Shown here: piece after piece, positions 1 through 12,865 of the stretch
Layout of the letters: each line of letters starts with the position of its first letter
How positions within the stretch are numbered: position 1 is the first letter of the stretch
From: Taxillus chinensis
Lineage: Eukaryota > Streptophyta > Magnoliopsida > Santalales > Loranthaceae
Reading direction: 5' to 3'
Length of the DNA: 64,000 nt
Assembly: GCA_023512835.1 (NCBI GenBank)
Contig: CM042085.1
Coordinates: 839,989 to 903,988 of the forward strand
The notes under the pieces: generated by a model
Told to the model about the DNA's origin: nothing
The model's input: only the letters and a program-made list of their open reading frames with translations
Databases searched by the model: none
Made by a program: the position numbers and the translations under genes

Positions 1-861
1 TGTTGCATTTAAATTTTAAAACCAAAGTCAATGCCAACTGCCACATGCAGGGCTATAAACAAGCCAAACTTTAGCATGTTCAAACTCAGATCGTTATGAT
101 ATTGAGCTCTTTAATAACTCAACAAATTGAGCCGAGCTTACTATTTTCTGAACCGAACATCAAGCAACTGAACCAGGTTAGTTCAAATTGGGATGCCAAG
201 GATGAGAAGAGTTAAAAATATAGAATAAAAATGATAGGAGAGCTTAGAAGATTGTCTTGACCCCTTCATTTATTTAATTTTTGTGTGATTTAATTAAATC
301 GCAAATATATATAAATAAAAATATAAGTTAAGAAAAATACTTATCAAGCTGTTCTAGTGTTTGCTCAAACTGAATTAGTTTTCATTTCAGACCTGCCGAG
401 CTTTTTCCAAGTTGAACATTGAGTGGCTCAACTCGTTTACAACCCCACCAACAAGGCTTATGTAACCACTTTCTAAGTTGCATAATTACCCATTTAAGCT
501 TCCTTAAGATGCATGATGTATTTATATGGATATCACAGTGGAGAATACTATCCAATCATTGCATTTTGATAAAACATGAGTATTCACAAAAAACTAGGTT
601 AAAGATTGAACCAAATCTGAAGCATTTAAAAAAAATATTAATGATATATGTGTGTGTCAGTTTATATATACATATTTGTGATGTCATTGAACTATCCTAT
701 TGTCATTGTTTCTGAATAAAAGTTAGCAAACTGTAAACATTTTTGATACGATGCACATAATAACATGGAATAAAACATACACATGCATCATCACATACAC
801 CACTTTTAACAAGTAACCAAATATGGAGCATTTCACAAGCAGTTGATTAAAAAAACATTAC
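1..861 (-). other. Intron of the glutamate synthase gene, continuing past the left edge
   Basis: AT-rich sequence after the donor that follows exon 9 (ends at 862). No further glutamate synthase exon is recognisable here, and the open frames are short and have no family signature. Confidence 0.7.
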
Positions 862-3800
862 TGTTGCTGTCTTAGAATTGTCTCATTGTCCATAACCATT
901 ACGGATAGAAAAGCTGCAGGCTTCAAGGATTGCATGGTTTCCTTCACCCACTTTCCATAAGGATTTGACAAAGCTATTCGCTTTTTAACTTCAGTATTTT
1001 CATATACCTGCAACATAGTGCTATAAAAATAAGAATTCAAAGCAGCACGTCTTAAAACTACACTTTTTGTTAAGACTAAGACAGGTTTTATTTAATAACA
1101 AGAACCTAAATATATAAATCAAAAATCAAAAATTGCACCCATCAAATTCACTTGTAAAACGCTCAAACTACAGAACAATCTTCGACAGTAGCACATTTCA
1201 TTCCCAAAAACATCTTCAGGTACACAAATTGTCATAGTTTCATCAAGGTTTTGCTAGGTTTTGGTTCACTTCTCCTTAATGAGGTTCACCCCATTAGGTC
1301 GACTAGAGTATTAAGTTCTAGACATGGTAACAAAGCCATGATAAAAGCAAAGAAAACCTAATCCAAATAAAAAAAAAAACCCTAACCCCACCACCTCTCC
1401 TCTCCTCTCCTCTCTCACCCAATCGCTTCTCTCTAACCCTAATTCCCTCTGATCCAGTGGCCGCCTCTATTTGTTTCTACCTTTCCCTCTTCCCTCTAAC
1501 CCTAATCCCATTTGAATGTCTCTATTTTCTTCGACCTCTATTTTCTTCAACCATGAACCAAGTAAGAGAAGAGAGAACTCTCATTGACGCGCGATCCATT
1601 GCTTGAGATTACGTTGTTTTTCTATGGTGCATCGAGGCAGCAAATGGTAACAAAGGTGAAATTGGAGTGCAATCTAACCCTATCTTAGAGGCAAACACTC
1701 AAGTGAATGTTCCCGAGATGCTTTCGCTATCTACAATTAAGTTGACATATGAAAAATTGGATGGATCCAACTATTATATGTGGAAGAAGATCATCAAGAT
1801 TGCTTTGGTCAACTTAGACAAAAATGATCACTTAACCAATGATCCACCAATTGAGGGTGCTGTAAATATGTTTGTTTATGCATTTGTTGACGTACTTCTT
1901 TGCATGCTCACACAAGCACGGTTAAGAAATTATGGACGTAATTATCCACCTATGAAGATTGCTAATGGATCGCTTGTGACTATTTCTGATCATGGAACGG
2001 TGGCTCTTGCTGCCAACTTTACCTTACCCTCTGTTTTATATTTGCCTCTATTTCAATTCAATCTATTGTCTGAGCAAACTTACATGCGATCTTAACTGTT
2101 GTATTCTGGTGTTTGCGAATGATTGTTTGACAAGCCAGATTATTCATAGAGGGCATGAGATTGGTGTACTTTATCAATTTTAGATAGTCTGTAGAGCATG
2201 CATGAGTACCGTTTATCACATGAAGTTACAATGGCGCATGGGTCTTCCATCTCTAGTCATTTTGAAATCTTCATGCCCTTGAATTTTATTCCTAAATTTA
2301 CTTGCAAATCTTGTCAGTCAGGCAAGTTACATTAGACTTATCCTCTGCAAATTAATAAAAGATCATATTTTCCTTTTCAACTTATGCATTTTGACATTTG
2401 AGGACCCTATTCAACTACACTTACGCTTAGTTATAGATAGTTTGTCATCTTTGTGGATGAGTTCTCTTGTATGATTTGGTTATATCTACTTAAATCCTGT
2501 GATGAGTTATTACTTATCTATTCTGATTACTGCACTCAAATTCGCACTAATTATCAGCTACTATTAACCATCGTACTGATAATGCCAAAGAATGCACGGC
2601 CACCTCATTCTCGGATCTCCTCTGCTCCCATGAGACTATTCATTAGACTTTGTGCCCTTACACCATAACACAATGGTGTAGATACGCGCGAGAATCGCCA
2701 CCTTCTTGATGTGATTCAAATGTTCTGCGGATCTTCTGGGTTGACAATTAGTGATTACATTTAAATAAAATAAATTAAAAAAACAATTATATGACTGAAG
2801 TTGCCAAAAATAAACAAAACCAAACAAGACAAAATTATTAATTAAAAATAATAACTATTCTGGAAACCAAACAGATTAAAATACGATAGAATAATATGTT
2901 TCCTTTAAAGGAAACCTAATAAGAAAAAAAAAAGATAGGCACAAAAAGCAAAGATGACAACGAACAATTTTACCTTCCTAAAGAAATAAGGTTTTTAAAA
3001 ATCAGTCCCAATGGCCGCATATATGCCAAAATGAAATGCTGCACTAACCTGACCACTCAATAGATCAACTGCAATCATCATCCCTGGACCAAGACGACCT
3101 TTCATTGTAATTTTGGACTCATCCATTGGTAGAACACCAACCTAGGCCAGAACAAGATGTAGCACACTAAATTAATTAATTTTCAACGATTAGCGATAAT
3201 TGTTTAATTTACAGTAGTTTTAATCCCCTGGTCAATTTTGTTGAAAACTATGAGATGAGTCCGATTTCAATATGAGCCGTTCAGTTTTTTTTTTTTTTTT
3301 TGCAATGAAATAATATTTCATTAACATATGATGGGAAAAAAAAAATAAAGCTCACTAATCATGCAAATTTTCTTTAATAAATCCTCCTTCAATGCCAAAG
3401 GGCAAAGAATAAATGCCAGAGTTTGATTCTTAGAAAGCCTAGCTGCGTTAAAAAGGTCCCATTTCAAACATTTATTAAACTGAAGATAGGATACTTGCTT
3501 CAGAAAGCACTCATAACCTAATAAACTAATGGGTCAAGCCCACTGTCACGTATATAATATACATAATAATATATATTATTCCCTAACAGAAATCAAAGGC
3601 CATTTAATGCCATTGGACCAATTTCTGCATGTCTAGCAAAATAATGTAGGGAAGTTTCAATCCAACAAGTAAAAACGTGTACAATTTCAATCCTCCACAA
3701 AATTTGCTGAAGAATATGGAACATGCAACATCTACGATGAGAAACTATGATTATTTTTCATAACAAACAGCAGTTCTGCTCTTGAGATTGCCACCATACA

Positions 3801-6800
3801 ATTACACTTGCAAGAGCTACACCATTTTCATCACCACCACCGCATATTCAAGAAACTATCAACATAATGTCACCATCACAAAAGCAAACACACCACCAGC
3901 AAACCAAAAAACATAATACTAGAGTTGCATGGCTTCCATTTTATACCACAAAACACAAATCACCAATATCGCCACAACAACATAAAAAACAACCAGCGCA
4001 AACAAATGCTGTCATTCATACTCAGGTATAAATGCCAGTTTATCAGGAAAAAACGTGGGTATAATTTTTTTTTAATCAGAAAAGCACAGGCATAACCAAA
4101 AAAGGATCACTGTATCCCTAAGAAAAACATGAAAAACGGAGAGAAAAAGGAAAGAAAGGTAATCAGCATCAAACATGCCTCAGATGCAACATAGACCATA
4201 TTATCCAGAGTCCGCCAATATCTAGCAGGGCGAAGCCCATTCCGATCAAGACAAGCTCCAACTGTTTTCCCATCACTGTGCCACACAATAAGACAATATG
4301 ACTATCAAAAATAACGAAAATAAACAATTACACAACTAAACAAAATATCTGTTTCAAATAGATGCACAAGAAATCAGCAACTGATATTTCAAAATAAAAC
4401 CACAAACGTTTGATCACATCAACATTATGATAAATAAAAAATTGATAATATAAACGTAATTCCAAAGACAGCAACAATACAATTAGGAGTGGAAATGGGC
4501 CAATAGGCCTGGCTCATTTCCCATAAACCTGAAGACTTGAGTCAAATAGCAATCCTATTTAAAAAACAGGCCTAGGCCTCCTCATAAAAAGAAAGGCCTA
4601 CAAGCCGGCCCATATTTTTAAAATAATATAAACATATTATATTTCTAAATTTATTTTATATATTATGATTACAAATAATATTAAAAATAATATTTTTATT
4701 TTACAAAATATTACAATTTTAAGTTGTTTCAATGCGATCTTAGAAACTATTATGAATTACTATTATTTGAATTATTTCAATAATTCTATTCTATTTATTG
4801 ACATGATAGAATTTAAATATTTTATTCACATTATGACTTTTAGAACCTTCAATTGTCTACAGTATGGATCATTAGTTTATATATGTTGAATGGATTCTCC
4901 TATCAATTACATGTGAATAAAAAAAAACTGACTATTATGAACATTCTAAAGCAAGTAAAAAGCTAAAGTTATAGTTGCTTATGTTTAAGTAACTTTTAAA
5001 ATTTTGACTTGTCAATGAACCAAAATCATTGCGAATATATTAATTAGCAATGTTCAAGAGTCACCATATGATTCAATTATTCTTCCAATGAGAACTTTGT
5101 ACAATTGCATAATGGTTCTGCCAAATTAACTGAGAGTTCCAAATTTTTTTCCAATGAGAACTTTGTACAATTGCAAAACGGTTCTACCAAAATTAACGGA
5201 AATTCCAATTTTTTATAACATTAATGATAAATATTAGTCTGTCCCTAGTCTACTCATGCAATGATTTATTTCTTCTTTGACAATTTAAACTCTGCTTGTA
5301 CTGCTGGTCCCAAGCCCGTAGAAAGGAGGAAGGTTGTGGTAGGTTTGTGGTAACTAAAGAAAAACTCTTTTAGTATGAAGCACGACTGGGCAACATTTGG
5401 AAGGAAAGGAACCGCAGCTGGTTTGACAATTCTGAGAGCTCTGTTATGCAAGTGAAAGGGCAATTATGGGCATTACTGTCAGATATTTCCATGTATTATA
5501 TATTCCCTGTTTGGACGATCTCTTTGAAATTCCTTCCTCATGCATCTTGTATTTCCACCACCTTCTTAGTGGCTTGAATTTAAAAAAAAAAAAAACAATC
5601 AAAAATAAATAAATAAACAAAGAATAAAACATCTTTCAGACTTCAAATGAACCAAACAAAATACCTAGCTACCAGATAGTATGTTAAATTTAGATCAGAG
5701 ATTGGAATGTAGAAAAAGTTACAATGATTTTATGGACAAAAGTGAATAAATGGATCATGGACACAAGTTACATACTTCCAACAAGTTCTAGTCACTGAAA
5801 AAACAAATTTTAATAAAATAAGTTCATGCCATCAAAGAAATTTTTTCTGTATTTGCAAATAATGAAAATAGCTCTTCAAAACAATAATCATCATATATTG
5901 ATCGGTCCTCAACAAAGCACAAGCTGCATGACCATAGTTATGCTGCAAACAACTTTTGATTTTATAGTTCTGTTTTTATGTTGCACAACTTGCAAAACAT
6001 AACTTTATCATTCAGAGTTCCATAAATTATGAGAGAAGATATAAAGAAAACTGGAAGTATTACCTAAATAATAGTAAGGCAGGTCCATCCCAAGACTCCA
6101 TCTGACCCTTATAATAGTCATAAAAATCAACAACCTAACAAAAAACAATTTAGTATTGCTTACATAAAAGAGACTAATAAGTCAGAAGAATTCTATAAAT
6201 TAATAATAAAAATTGGACTAAGTTCAAGAACAATGCGTGCGCACACACATAGTGCTGAGAAAAATAAATAGGATCTTACATTGAAATGGAAAAAAAAGCA
6301 AAACTATCCTAACCACAAATTGCACGAATAAAGTACCTCAGGATATTTTTCTGACAAAGTTGGATGATTCATGTATGCCTCTGGGACAAGTATCATTAGA
6401 GCTTCCTCGGGAGCACGACCACTTCTGATTAACAACTACAAAAAAGGGGAAAAAAAATGCAAATCAGCTAAGACTCGGCAGAATATGCATCATAATATAC
6501 AACAATAACAAGGCTTAATCAGAGCTACTTAGAAATGGAAACACATTCCTACCCCTATGAGTGTAATTAGTTTAATAAAAGGAGATCTGTCATTCTCAAA
6601 TAAGAATTCCGAAGTATTAGAAAGAAAAAAGCCGCAAACTAGGTTTACCTCCTAGCCCCCCACGCCTCCACTCTCAATAAGGAACTAATCCAGACAACCT
6701 AAATAAACAATATATTGATAAAGATAATAGCATATCATTGTGTCGAGACATTCCAACTGCTCAACACTCTACGAACCAAGTATGGCTGCTCAACACTCCT

Positions 6801-9800
6801 ACGGACAAAGCATACGGTTGCCCAACGCTCTCAATCGATCGGAACTCTTAAGTCAACGCTCTTGTGGTTGACACTCAATGCCCGATCACAGATTAATCAT
6901 TGACTCATCTTACATTTATTTATTTATTTTGATCTATTTTAGGGGCAGAGAGGTCTTTTGTATCGGGATTTAGTTATGCAATTCATCTTTTCTTAGTTAA
7001 TTACTTATAATAGCTGGGTTATAGTTTGCATAAATTCTATTATCCAATTTTAAATTATTGTTAGATTTTAATCAAAGTTATGATTAAAATTATTGTTGCT
7101 TTCGATGAGAGGAAAAAGATATGATTTTTTAGTGTGAGCTTCATTGTTTTTCTTATTCGCTCTTCGCGAAGATCCATGAGAGAAGAAAGATCCATTTGAA
7201 GCCTTTGAGGAGAATCAAAATCGGATTTTTAATCCATATATGACCTCATGAAATCCATGGTGTATTTGAACAAGTCAAACAACGACACAATTGAGAAACT
7301 TAATATTCTGTTAGCAACAAACAAGGGGAGGAGCCTATGGGGAGGCAACGAACTCAAGGGATCAAATGAGGATCATATAGATCATGACACAAGGCATACA
7401 TCTCCACTGGCAGTGTAGATGAGCCCAAACCTACCCAAAACCGTGGCAGGCTTAAGCATAGTGGTCAAGCGGAGCGTCAGCCCTATTGAGTGGAGCACTA
7501 GTTGCACGAAGATGATCCCGTGGAACACTACTTCCGAGTGTCAAAGTGGCAAGGGACAAGGCCAATAACTGGTAAATATGGATCAGGATACAATATGAGT
7601 GAGATGATCAACATATGGGATGGACAACCTTCAAATGGGAATTCCTATACCAATGGGAGCCATCACCGGTTAGCAATCACGATGGGCAACTTGCCAGGTT
7701 CAAATACCATGGGCAAAATGATTCCCCTAAATTTTTTATAAAGTCAATAAACAAACAACAGACAATAATTTCATTTCCAAAAAAATCCAAAATATTACTT
7801 TCCAAATGAAATTAATTTTTCAAGAAAGTACACAACTAATGCAAAGTCCAACAAGCATATTATTACAGTAAGTCCCAAAAATCTTAATGACTTCTATTAC
7901 ACCATTCACCAGTTATGCCATCACCCTACCTCAAAAACCAATCTTCATTCAAATTTTCAAATGCAATGTTCTCTTCTTATTAATTTACTGAAGGTAAAAA
8001 AATATTTAAAAAAATGCTTAAGTGGCCAATAGCAGCTTGGTCCAAATTGGATGATTTTTTAAACATTAAATATACAGCAATCATCTTTTAAATGTCTGAA
8101 ATATATGGCAACTCCATTTTGAATCATGGTTTAAAATAACCATAAGATATTTTTACTACTATAAACCTAATGCCGGCCCCTCCTAAAACTTGTACAAATG
8201 ATTTGATTTTCAAACAAAATGAAGTTTGTGCATGTTTTAACCATGTTAAAAAATTGACTTCTTCTCTTGCTAGTTTAATTTTCACTATTTGTAATGATAT
8301 GAAGCCAGAGTGGGGTGAGAAAAAAGAAGCTCATACTTCTGCAGCACTGTCAAGATTTGCTGAGTCAGATGCCTTTGAATTCCCATAAGGCCCAATTTCA
8401 GATTCACGACCACGCCAAACAGGTGCCTTCAATGAACTCTCTCGTGATTGCATCCAATTCAAGTTTCCCTGCATAAATTCAATATTAGAAATGGAACATA
8501 ATGCATAAATTTTAAATGCAGAGAAGTAAAGCAAGGTAACCTGTATTGTATTTATCTCGCCATTATGACCAAGAAACCTCATAGGTTGTGCAAGAGGCCA
8601 CCTGGGACTCGTATTTGTGCTGTACCTCCGATGATAAATGGCAAAAGGAGATTTATAAAGATCATTCTGAAGGTCAGAGAAGAATTTTCCAAGAACCACC
8701 GATCGAAGCATTCCCTTGTAAACTATTGTTTGATTGGATAAAGAGCAGAAATAGACATCAGCTCCCCAAGCCTCTGACCTGGCTTTGCTTTCAATCAATT
8801 TTCTACATATATAAAGTTCTCTTTCGATGTCATCGATGCTCTCTTCTTTTGGTACTCTAACAAATATCTGTTGTACATTGGGCATAGTTTCCTTTGCGTA
8901 GTAGCCAACTATAGATTTATCTACAGGAACAGACCTCCATCCAAGCACCTCAAGACCCTCTTGTCTGAAAGTGTCCATGATAACTACAAAAAAATAAAAT
9001 TTACGGTCATAAAACATGTAAATATAAGTTACAAGCAAATCAGTGCCCATCACTGAATTTCAATTCATCAATCAAAAGAAATGGGGCAGACCATGAAACC
9101 AACCAATGAAGAGAATACTCCTATGACATATTGCATACAACGAGAACATATATTAGTAACATGGAGATGTAAGTAAATATAGGCATTACAATTTACAAAG
9201 GAACATAAAACATAAGCAAATAAAAAACAAAAGCATTGGCACATACACTAAGGAAAAGGTAAACGGAAGTAAGGATGGCAGCACATGCTTAACCATAGGG
9301 ATTTACCAATAAAATGATAAATCAAAACACAAATATGATTATTTTTTTTATGTTTACAAAATGATGAGAAAGGCTATAGGTTATTCAGGCTGGCAACAAA
9401 ATGAAATGCTCCAAATAAACCAAGAAAAAATATTTCAATCAACAATGTATATGTCTTCAAGTTTATTCCACTTAAATCACACTTTCTCCCAGGGGGTTAA
9501 AACAAACAAGTTAGCCACCTAAAACTCACTTTCATTATCAAAACCTAACATGATCTCAACTTATTGCACCATAAATGAAAAGGTTAACTTGATGAAGATC
9601 TGAAAGGAGAAAGAGGATGTATACAATTCATCAAGTTATTATAATTGTACATTAACTTTAATATGGTTTTAAATATCTTGATCAAGTCATTTTTGAGATT
9701 TGTACCTACTATCTCTCTCTACTTTTGTTTCCTATGTCTGTGGCTTCTCAGCTCAGCAGATTCAAAGGAATTTCCTTTGGGGATCCGTAGTGAGTGTGCC

Positions 9801-11888
9801 AAAGATTCCATTGGTGGCTTTGGGAATTTCCTTTTGCAAGAAAAGTAAATATTCAGTTCTTATCACAATTATTTCTCTTTACACAAAACCTCTAAGACAA
9901 ACTTTATTTTGTTCTATTCTATAGGGGAAAAGAAAATTTTCATGAAAGGTATTATCTATTAAAACACAATGTGTGAACTTCAAGGAACTAAGAAACAGAA
10001 ATAAAACAAGTGATAGGCCTACACTCAGAAATAAAACATGACTACTGCATGGGAGATGATTATGTTTCACTGTCTCCCAGCTTCAGTATAATAGGACATA
10101 CATAAGGAAAGAAAAAGAAACTTCAAGAGTTAACATGAACAAGATTTTTATTAAACCTACCTGACTTGGCTTGTTGTAGAAGGTTATCCTCTTTGGGAAG
10201 AAAAACCATTCCAACACCAGTGTGCAGCTTATCCAAAGATCCTATTCCTTGGTTGTTAGACCAAATATTAAATAATTCCCATGGAATTGATGTCATCAAT
10301 CCTGCACCATCACCTGAATCATTATCAGCTCCACATCCCCCCGCGATGTTCCATGCAGCCAAGAGCACCAAGGGCATCCTCTATAACAGCATGTGAGGCT
10401 TTGTTTTCCAAATTGGCGATGAATCCAACTCCACAAGCTCCTCTTTCCGATATTATGTCACCCAAGTTCACAAACTGATAAGCAAAATGTTCATTTCATG
10501 AGAATAATCTACAAACTGATTGATCTAAAACGATCTACAAGCAAGACTGCGAGAGACTAAAAAGTGATATCACAATAGCTAGGCATGAAGAGAGAAGTAA
10601 AGAATTTGAGGCATTGACGCAAATATCAATGTTCAAGTAAAATCAAATATCAAGATATTGACAATGCCAACATGAGTAGATTCATATAAATTGTTAGCAA
10701 ATTATGTAATAGCTTATCATTTTATGTTCCCCAAGAGAGCCCTAGTTCCTGTGTTATGATAAATTATGCACCTCATAAAAAACTCTGATTGTATACGCAT
10801 TTTAAGTTTGATATGTTATGTTCACAAGTCCACACTCCACTGGAAAACTGAGGTTAAGTAAAAGGTCAAATATTAAATACCTTCATTCATTGTTGTATAT
10901 GCCGCCATTAGACTGAGTAAACAAGGGAGATATCATTCAAAAGAAAAGTCAATGATTTAACTGCAATGCCGGTACTTGTCTATTGTTTATTTATTTATTT
11001 TTTTGATAACTAAGAAATTTTATTAGAAAAAGAAAGCACGGCGTGCACTAAAGAGCATTACTACTCTATTGTTTATTTATTAAACTTAATATGCAAGAAG
11101 AATGCAATTGGTTCTCAAATGATGCATGAAATTGAAAATTGAGATAACAGAAACAATATAAACATAGTTCCATACAACAGCAAGAAAAAAACAAATAGTG
11201 AAGTCAGATTAGTTGTGTTGTTTAAGAGAAGTCAGATTATTTGTTACAACGTTGGGAGTGTCGAATTATAATGCATTATTTGGAGTCTTCTTGCGTTGCA
11301 ACTTATCACCAAATTCTGAAAACCAAATTTAAGCCCTATTAAAACTAACTGTAGGTAGTTTTATTTTGGAAATTTGGAAAGTCTTGTTCTCATTTTCAGA
11401 ATAACCACCCACTCTTTTATCTCTGATCGTGATATCTAGCAGCAGCAACCTGCTAACAACATCCTTACCAACTGACAAGTGACAAAAAACTACACATGTC
11501 AACATATGGCATGTTTTGGTCCTTTTCAGATTAAATAACCATAAATAAAACCAGCAAAGCTCATTTCCAATATGATCACAATAAATTTCATCACGGAAGC
11601 ATGGAAGCTCGCCTGGCGCTTTGATTCCTTGTTTGCCTCAGATTGTTTGGCGACGCTATCGGCTGGATTGAAATCAACAGCGGCTCTGATTGAACACGCT
11701 CTTCGCAGCGAGAGGCGAAAAAACATCGATTTCTGTCGAATCCCCCGTTCTACTACTTCTCGCTCGCTTCGGTCTGGAACACAGATTCGAGGAATCGAGG
11801 AACAGGCGGCCTCTGTTGGATGCGAAATCCAAAGAGAATCGAGGGACTGAGAGCCACAATTGATGTAGTGCGGTGACTCCAAGCCCAT
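862..11888 (-). CDS. GLU1: Ferredoxin-dependent glutamate synthase (Fd-GOGAT), N-terminal part; probable frameshift
   Basis: Plastid enzyme that makes two glutamates from glutamine and 2-oxoglutarate using reduced ferredoxin. Nine coding exons, in order: 11595-11888, 10161-10474, 8541-8983, 8337-8468, 6337-6435, 6064-6134, 4179-4275, 3049-3141, 862-1007. They give about 562 of roughly 1,600 residues; the last donor (GT at 860-861) leads into an intron that runs off the left edge, so the FMN/Fe-S and C-terminal parts are not here. Exon 1 encodes a Ser/Arg-rich presequence typical of a transit peptide. Exon 2 carries ERGACGVGF, whose Cys is the N-terminal nucleophile of the class II amidotransferase domain, and the [16 protein letters not shown] block. 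Later exons carry [30 protein letters not shown] and [11 protein letters not shown]. These match Fd-GOGAT and not NADH-GOGAT. Exon 2 is one base too long (six C at 10337-10342), which stops the frame after HRGG. Intron 7 starts with GC. The exact start in exon 1 is less certain. Confidence 0.93.
1660..2660 (+). mobile_element. Decayed Ty1/copia retrotransposon fragment in an intron
   Basis: Inside glutamate synthase intron 8 (1008-3048), in the opposite orientation to the gene. The frame from 1667 has a copia gag-like start ([14 protein letters not shown]), then jumps to a protease/pre-integrase-like stretch ([12 protein letters not shown]... [16 protein letters not shown]). A further frame at 2453-2520 reads [19 protein letters not shown], the typical copia integrase-core motif. 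Stops, frameshifts and large internal deletions mean it cannot be active. No clear LTR pair was found. The upstream 1320-1660 stretch may be a remnant leader or LTR. Confidence 0.75.
3270..3480 (-). mobile_element. Possible truncated LINE 3' end
   Basis: A poly-T tract of about 18 bases (3284-3301) followed by AT-rich sequence with AATAA-type signals. Read on the minus strand this looks like the poly-A-tailed end of a LINE retrotransposon. It lies in the intergenic-like part of intron 7 of the glutamate synthase gene. No reverse transcriptase domain is visible, so this is tentative. Confidence 0.3.
5070..5215. repeat. Local tandem duplication, period about 70 bp
   Basis: The block CCAATGAGAACTTTGTACAA followed by TTGCA..CGGTTCT/TGGTTCT occurs at about 5086 and again at about 5150, in the intron between exons 6 and 7 of glutamate synthase. 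The copies differ by a few substitutions and short indels. Confidence 0.7.
6700..7740 (+). mobile_element. Possible retroelement debris in glutamate synthase intron 4
   Basis: Lies in the 1.9-kb intron between exons 4 and 5 (6436-8336). The sequence is richer in GC than its surroundings and contains a plus-strand frame at 7502-7741 beginning [20 protein letters not shown]. No known domain is recognisable. The repeated wording at 6740-6870 (CTCAACACTC, CCCAACGCTC) resembles untranslated retroelement sequence. The function and family are not established. Confidence 0.3.
10475..11594 (-). other. First intron of glutamate synthase
   Basis: Separates the transit-peptide exon from the catalytic-Cys exon. 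It holds a short poly-T tract followed by GATAACTAAGAAATTTTATT at 10999-11026, a common form of a truncated plant LINE 3' tail read on the minus strand. Nothing else is recognisable. Confidence 0.5.
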
Positions 11889-12865
11889 GACGTTCTAGAG
11901 AGAGGCAGAGAGAGGATTAGGGGAGCGACAATCGAGTGGAGAAAGGAACAGCAAGTATGCTAATAAGATAAATGGGATGGGTTGGGTTGGCTCTCAGCTC
12001 ATGATGTTTGGTCGATAGCATGCCTCTCCGTCCACCGTCTTACTCTGCACCCCCGAGACCTGATCGCCGTTCTGTCCATATCGTGCGGTCGACACGCCTT
12101 ACAGATTTCTCAAAAAACGATTACATAACGGTTATATTTCCCACCCAACACATCAATGGTGTGGTTTTTCGATGGAGATGGGTTGGAACATAATTCGCTT
12201 TCCTAACTATAAAACAGTATGATCCATGGTAATTTATGAACATTCATGTCTTACCATATTAGTCCCGATCTCACCATTATTCTATTTTTAAAATAAATTA
12301 AGTTATATAATTTATGAGTAACCGTATAGGAGAGAGATAAAAGAAACAAATATAATTATTTAGTTACGTGATATCACAAGTCGATTAGACATAATATTTT
12401 TATTTAAAAATAAACATAAGATTAGTAAAATAAATAACAAATAAATGCATTTATTTGTGAGTTAGTGGGCGGCTAAAGCCCATATTTTTGGTATCATATA
12501 ATTTCAAAACAATATAAAGAGATTCAATGCAGAAAGAACATGTTCAGATGTTGTTGTAATTCTACAATACAATGAGATGGCTAACAAATATAATTGTTGT
12601 TACAATTATATTTACAATTGTAGTTGCGGCAATGATATGCGACTGAATTAGAAGGAGACAAACCAACCCAATAATCAGCTTCATCATCTTTTCACAACGA
12701 ACAAAAATAAGCTATCATGACGCCTTACTCGAAAAGAGCCGTAATGCATATCTCAATTACTACGAGGCGTGAGAGTTATTTTTGATATCTTTAAGTAATC
12801 AATCAACAAATAAAACTTCGAATTGTGATAAAGAAACTCATTTCAGTTTGAAAAAGAGATTACGG
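11889..12865. other. Intergenic, presumed promoter side of glutamate synthase
   Basis: Contains the 5' flank of the glutamate synthase gene, with a purine-rich leader just upstream of the ATG at 11888. The rest is AT-rich. No gene was seen. Confidence 0.5.
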
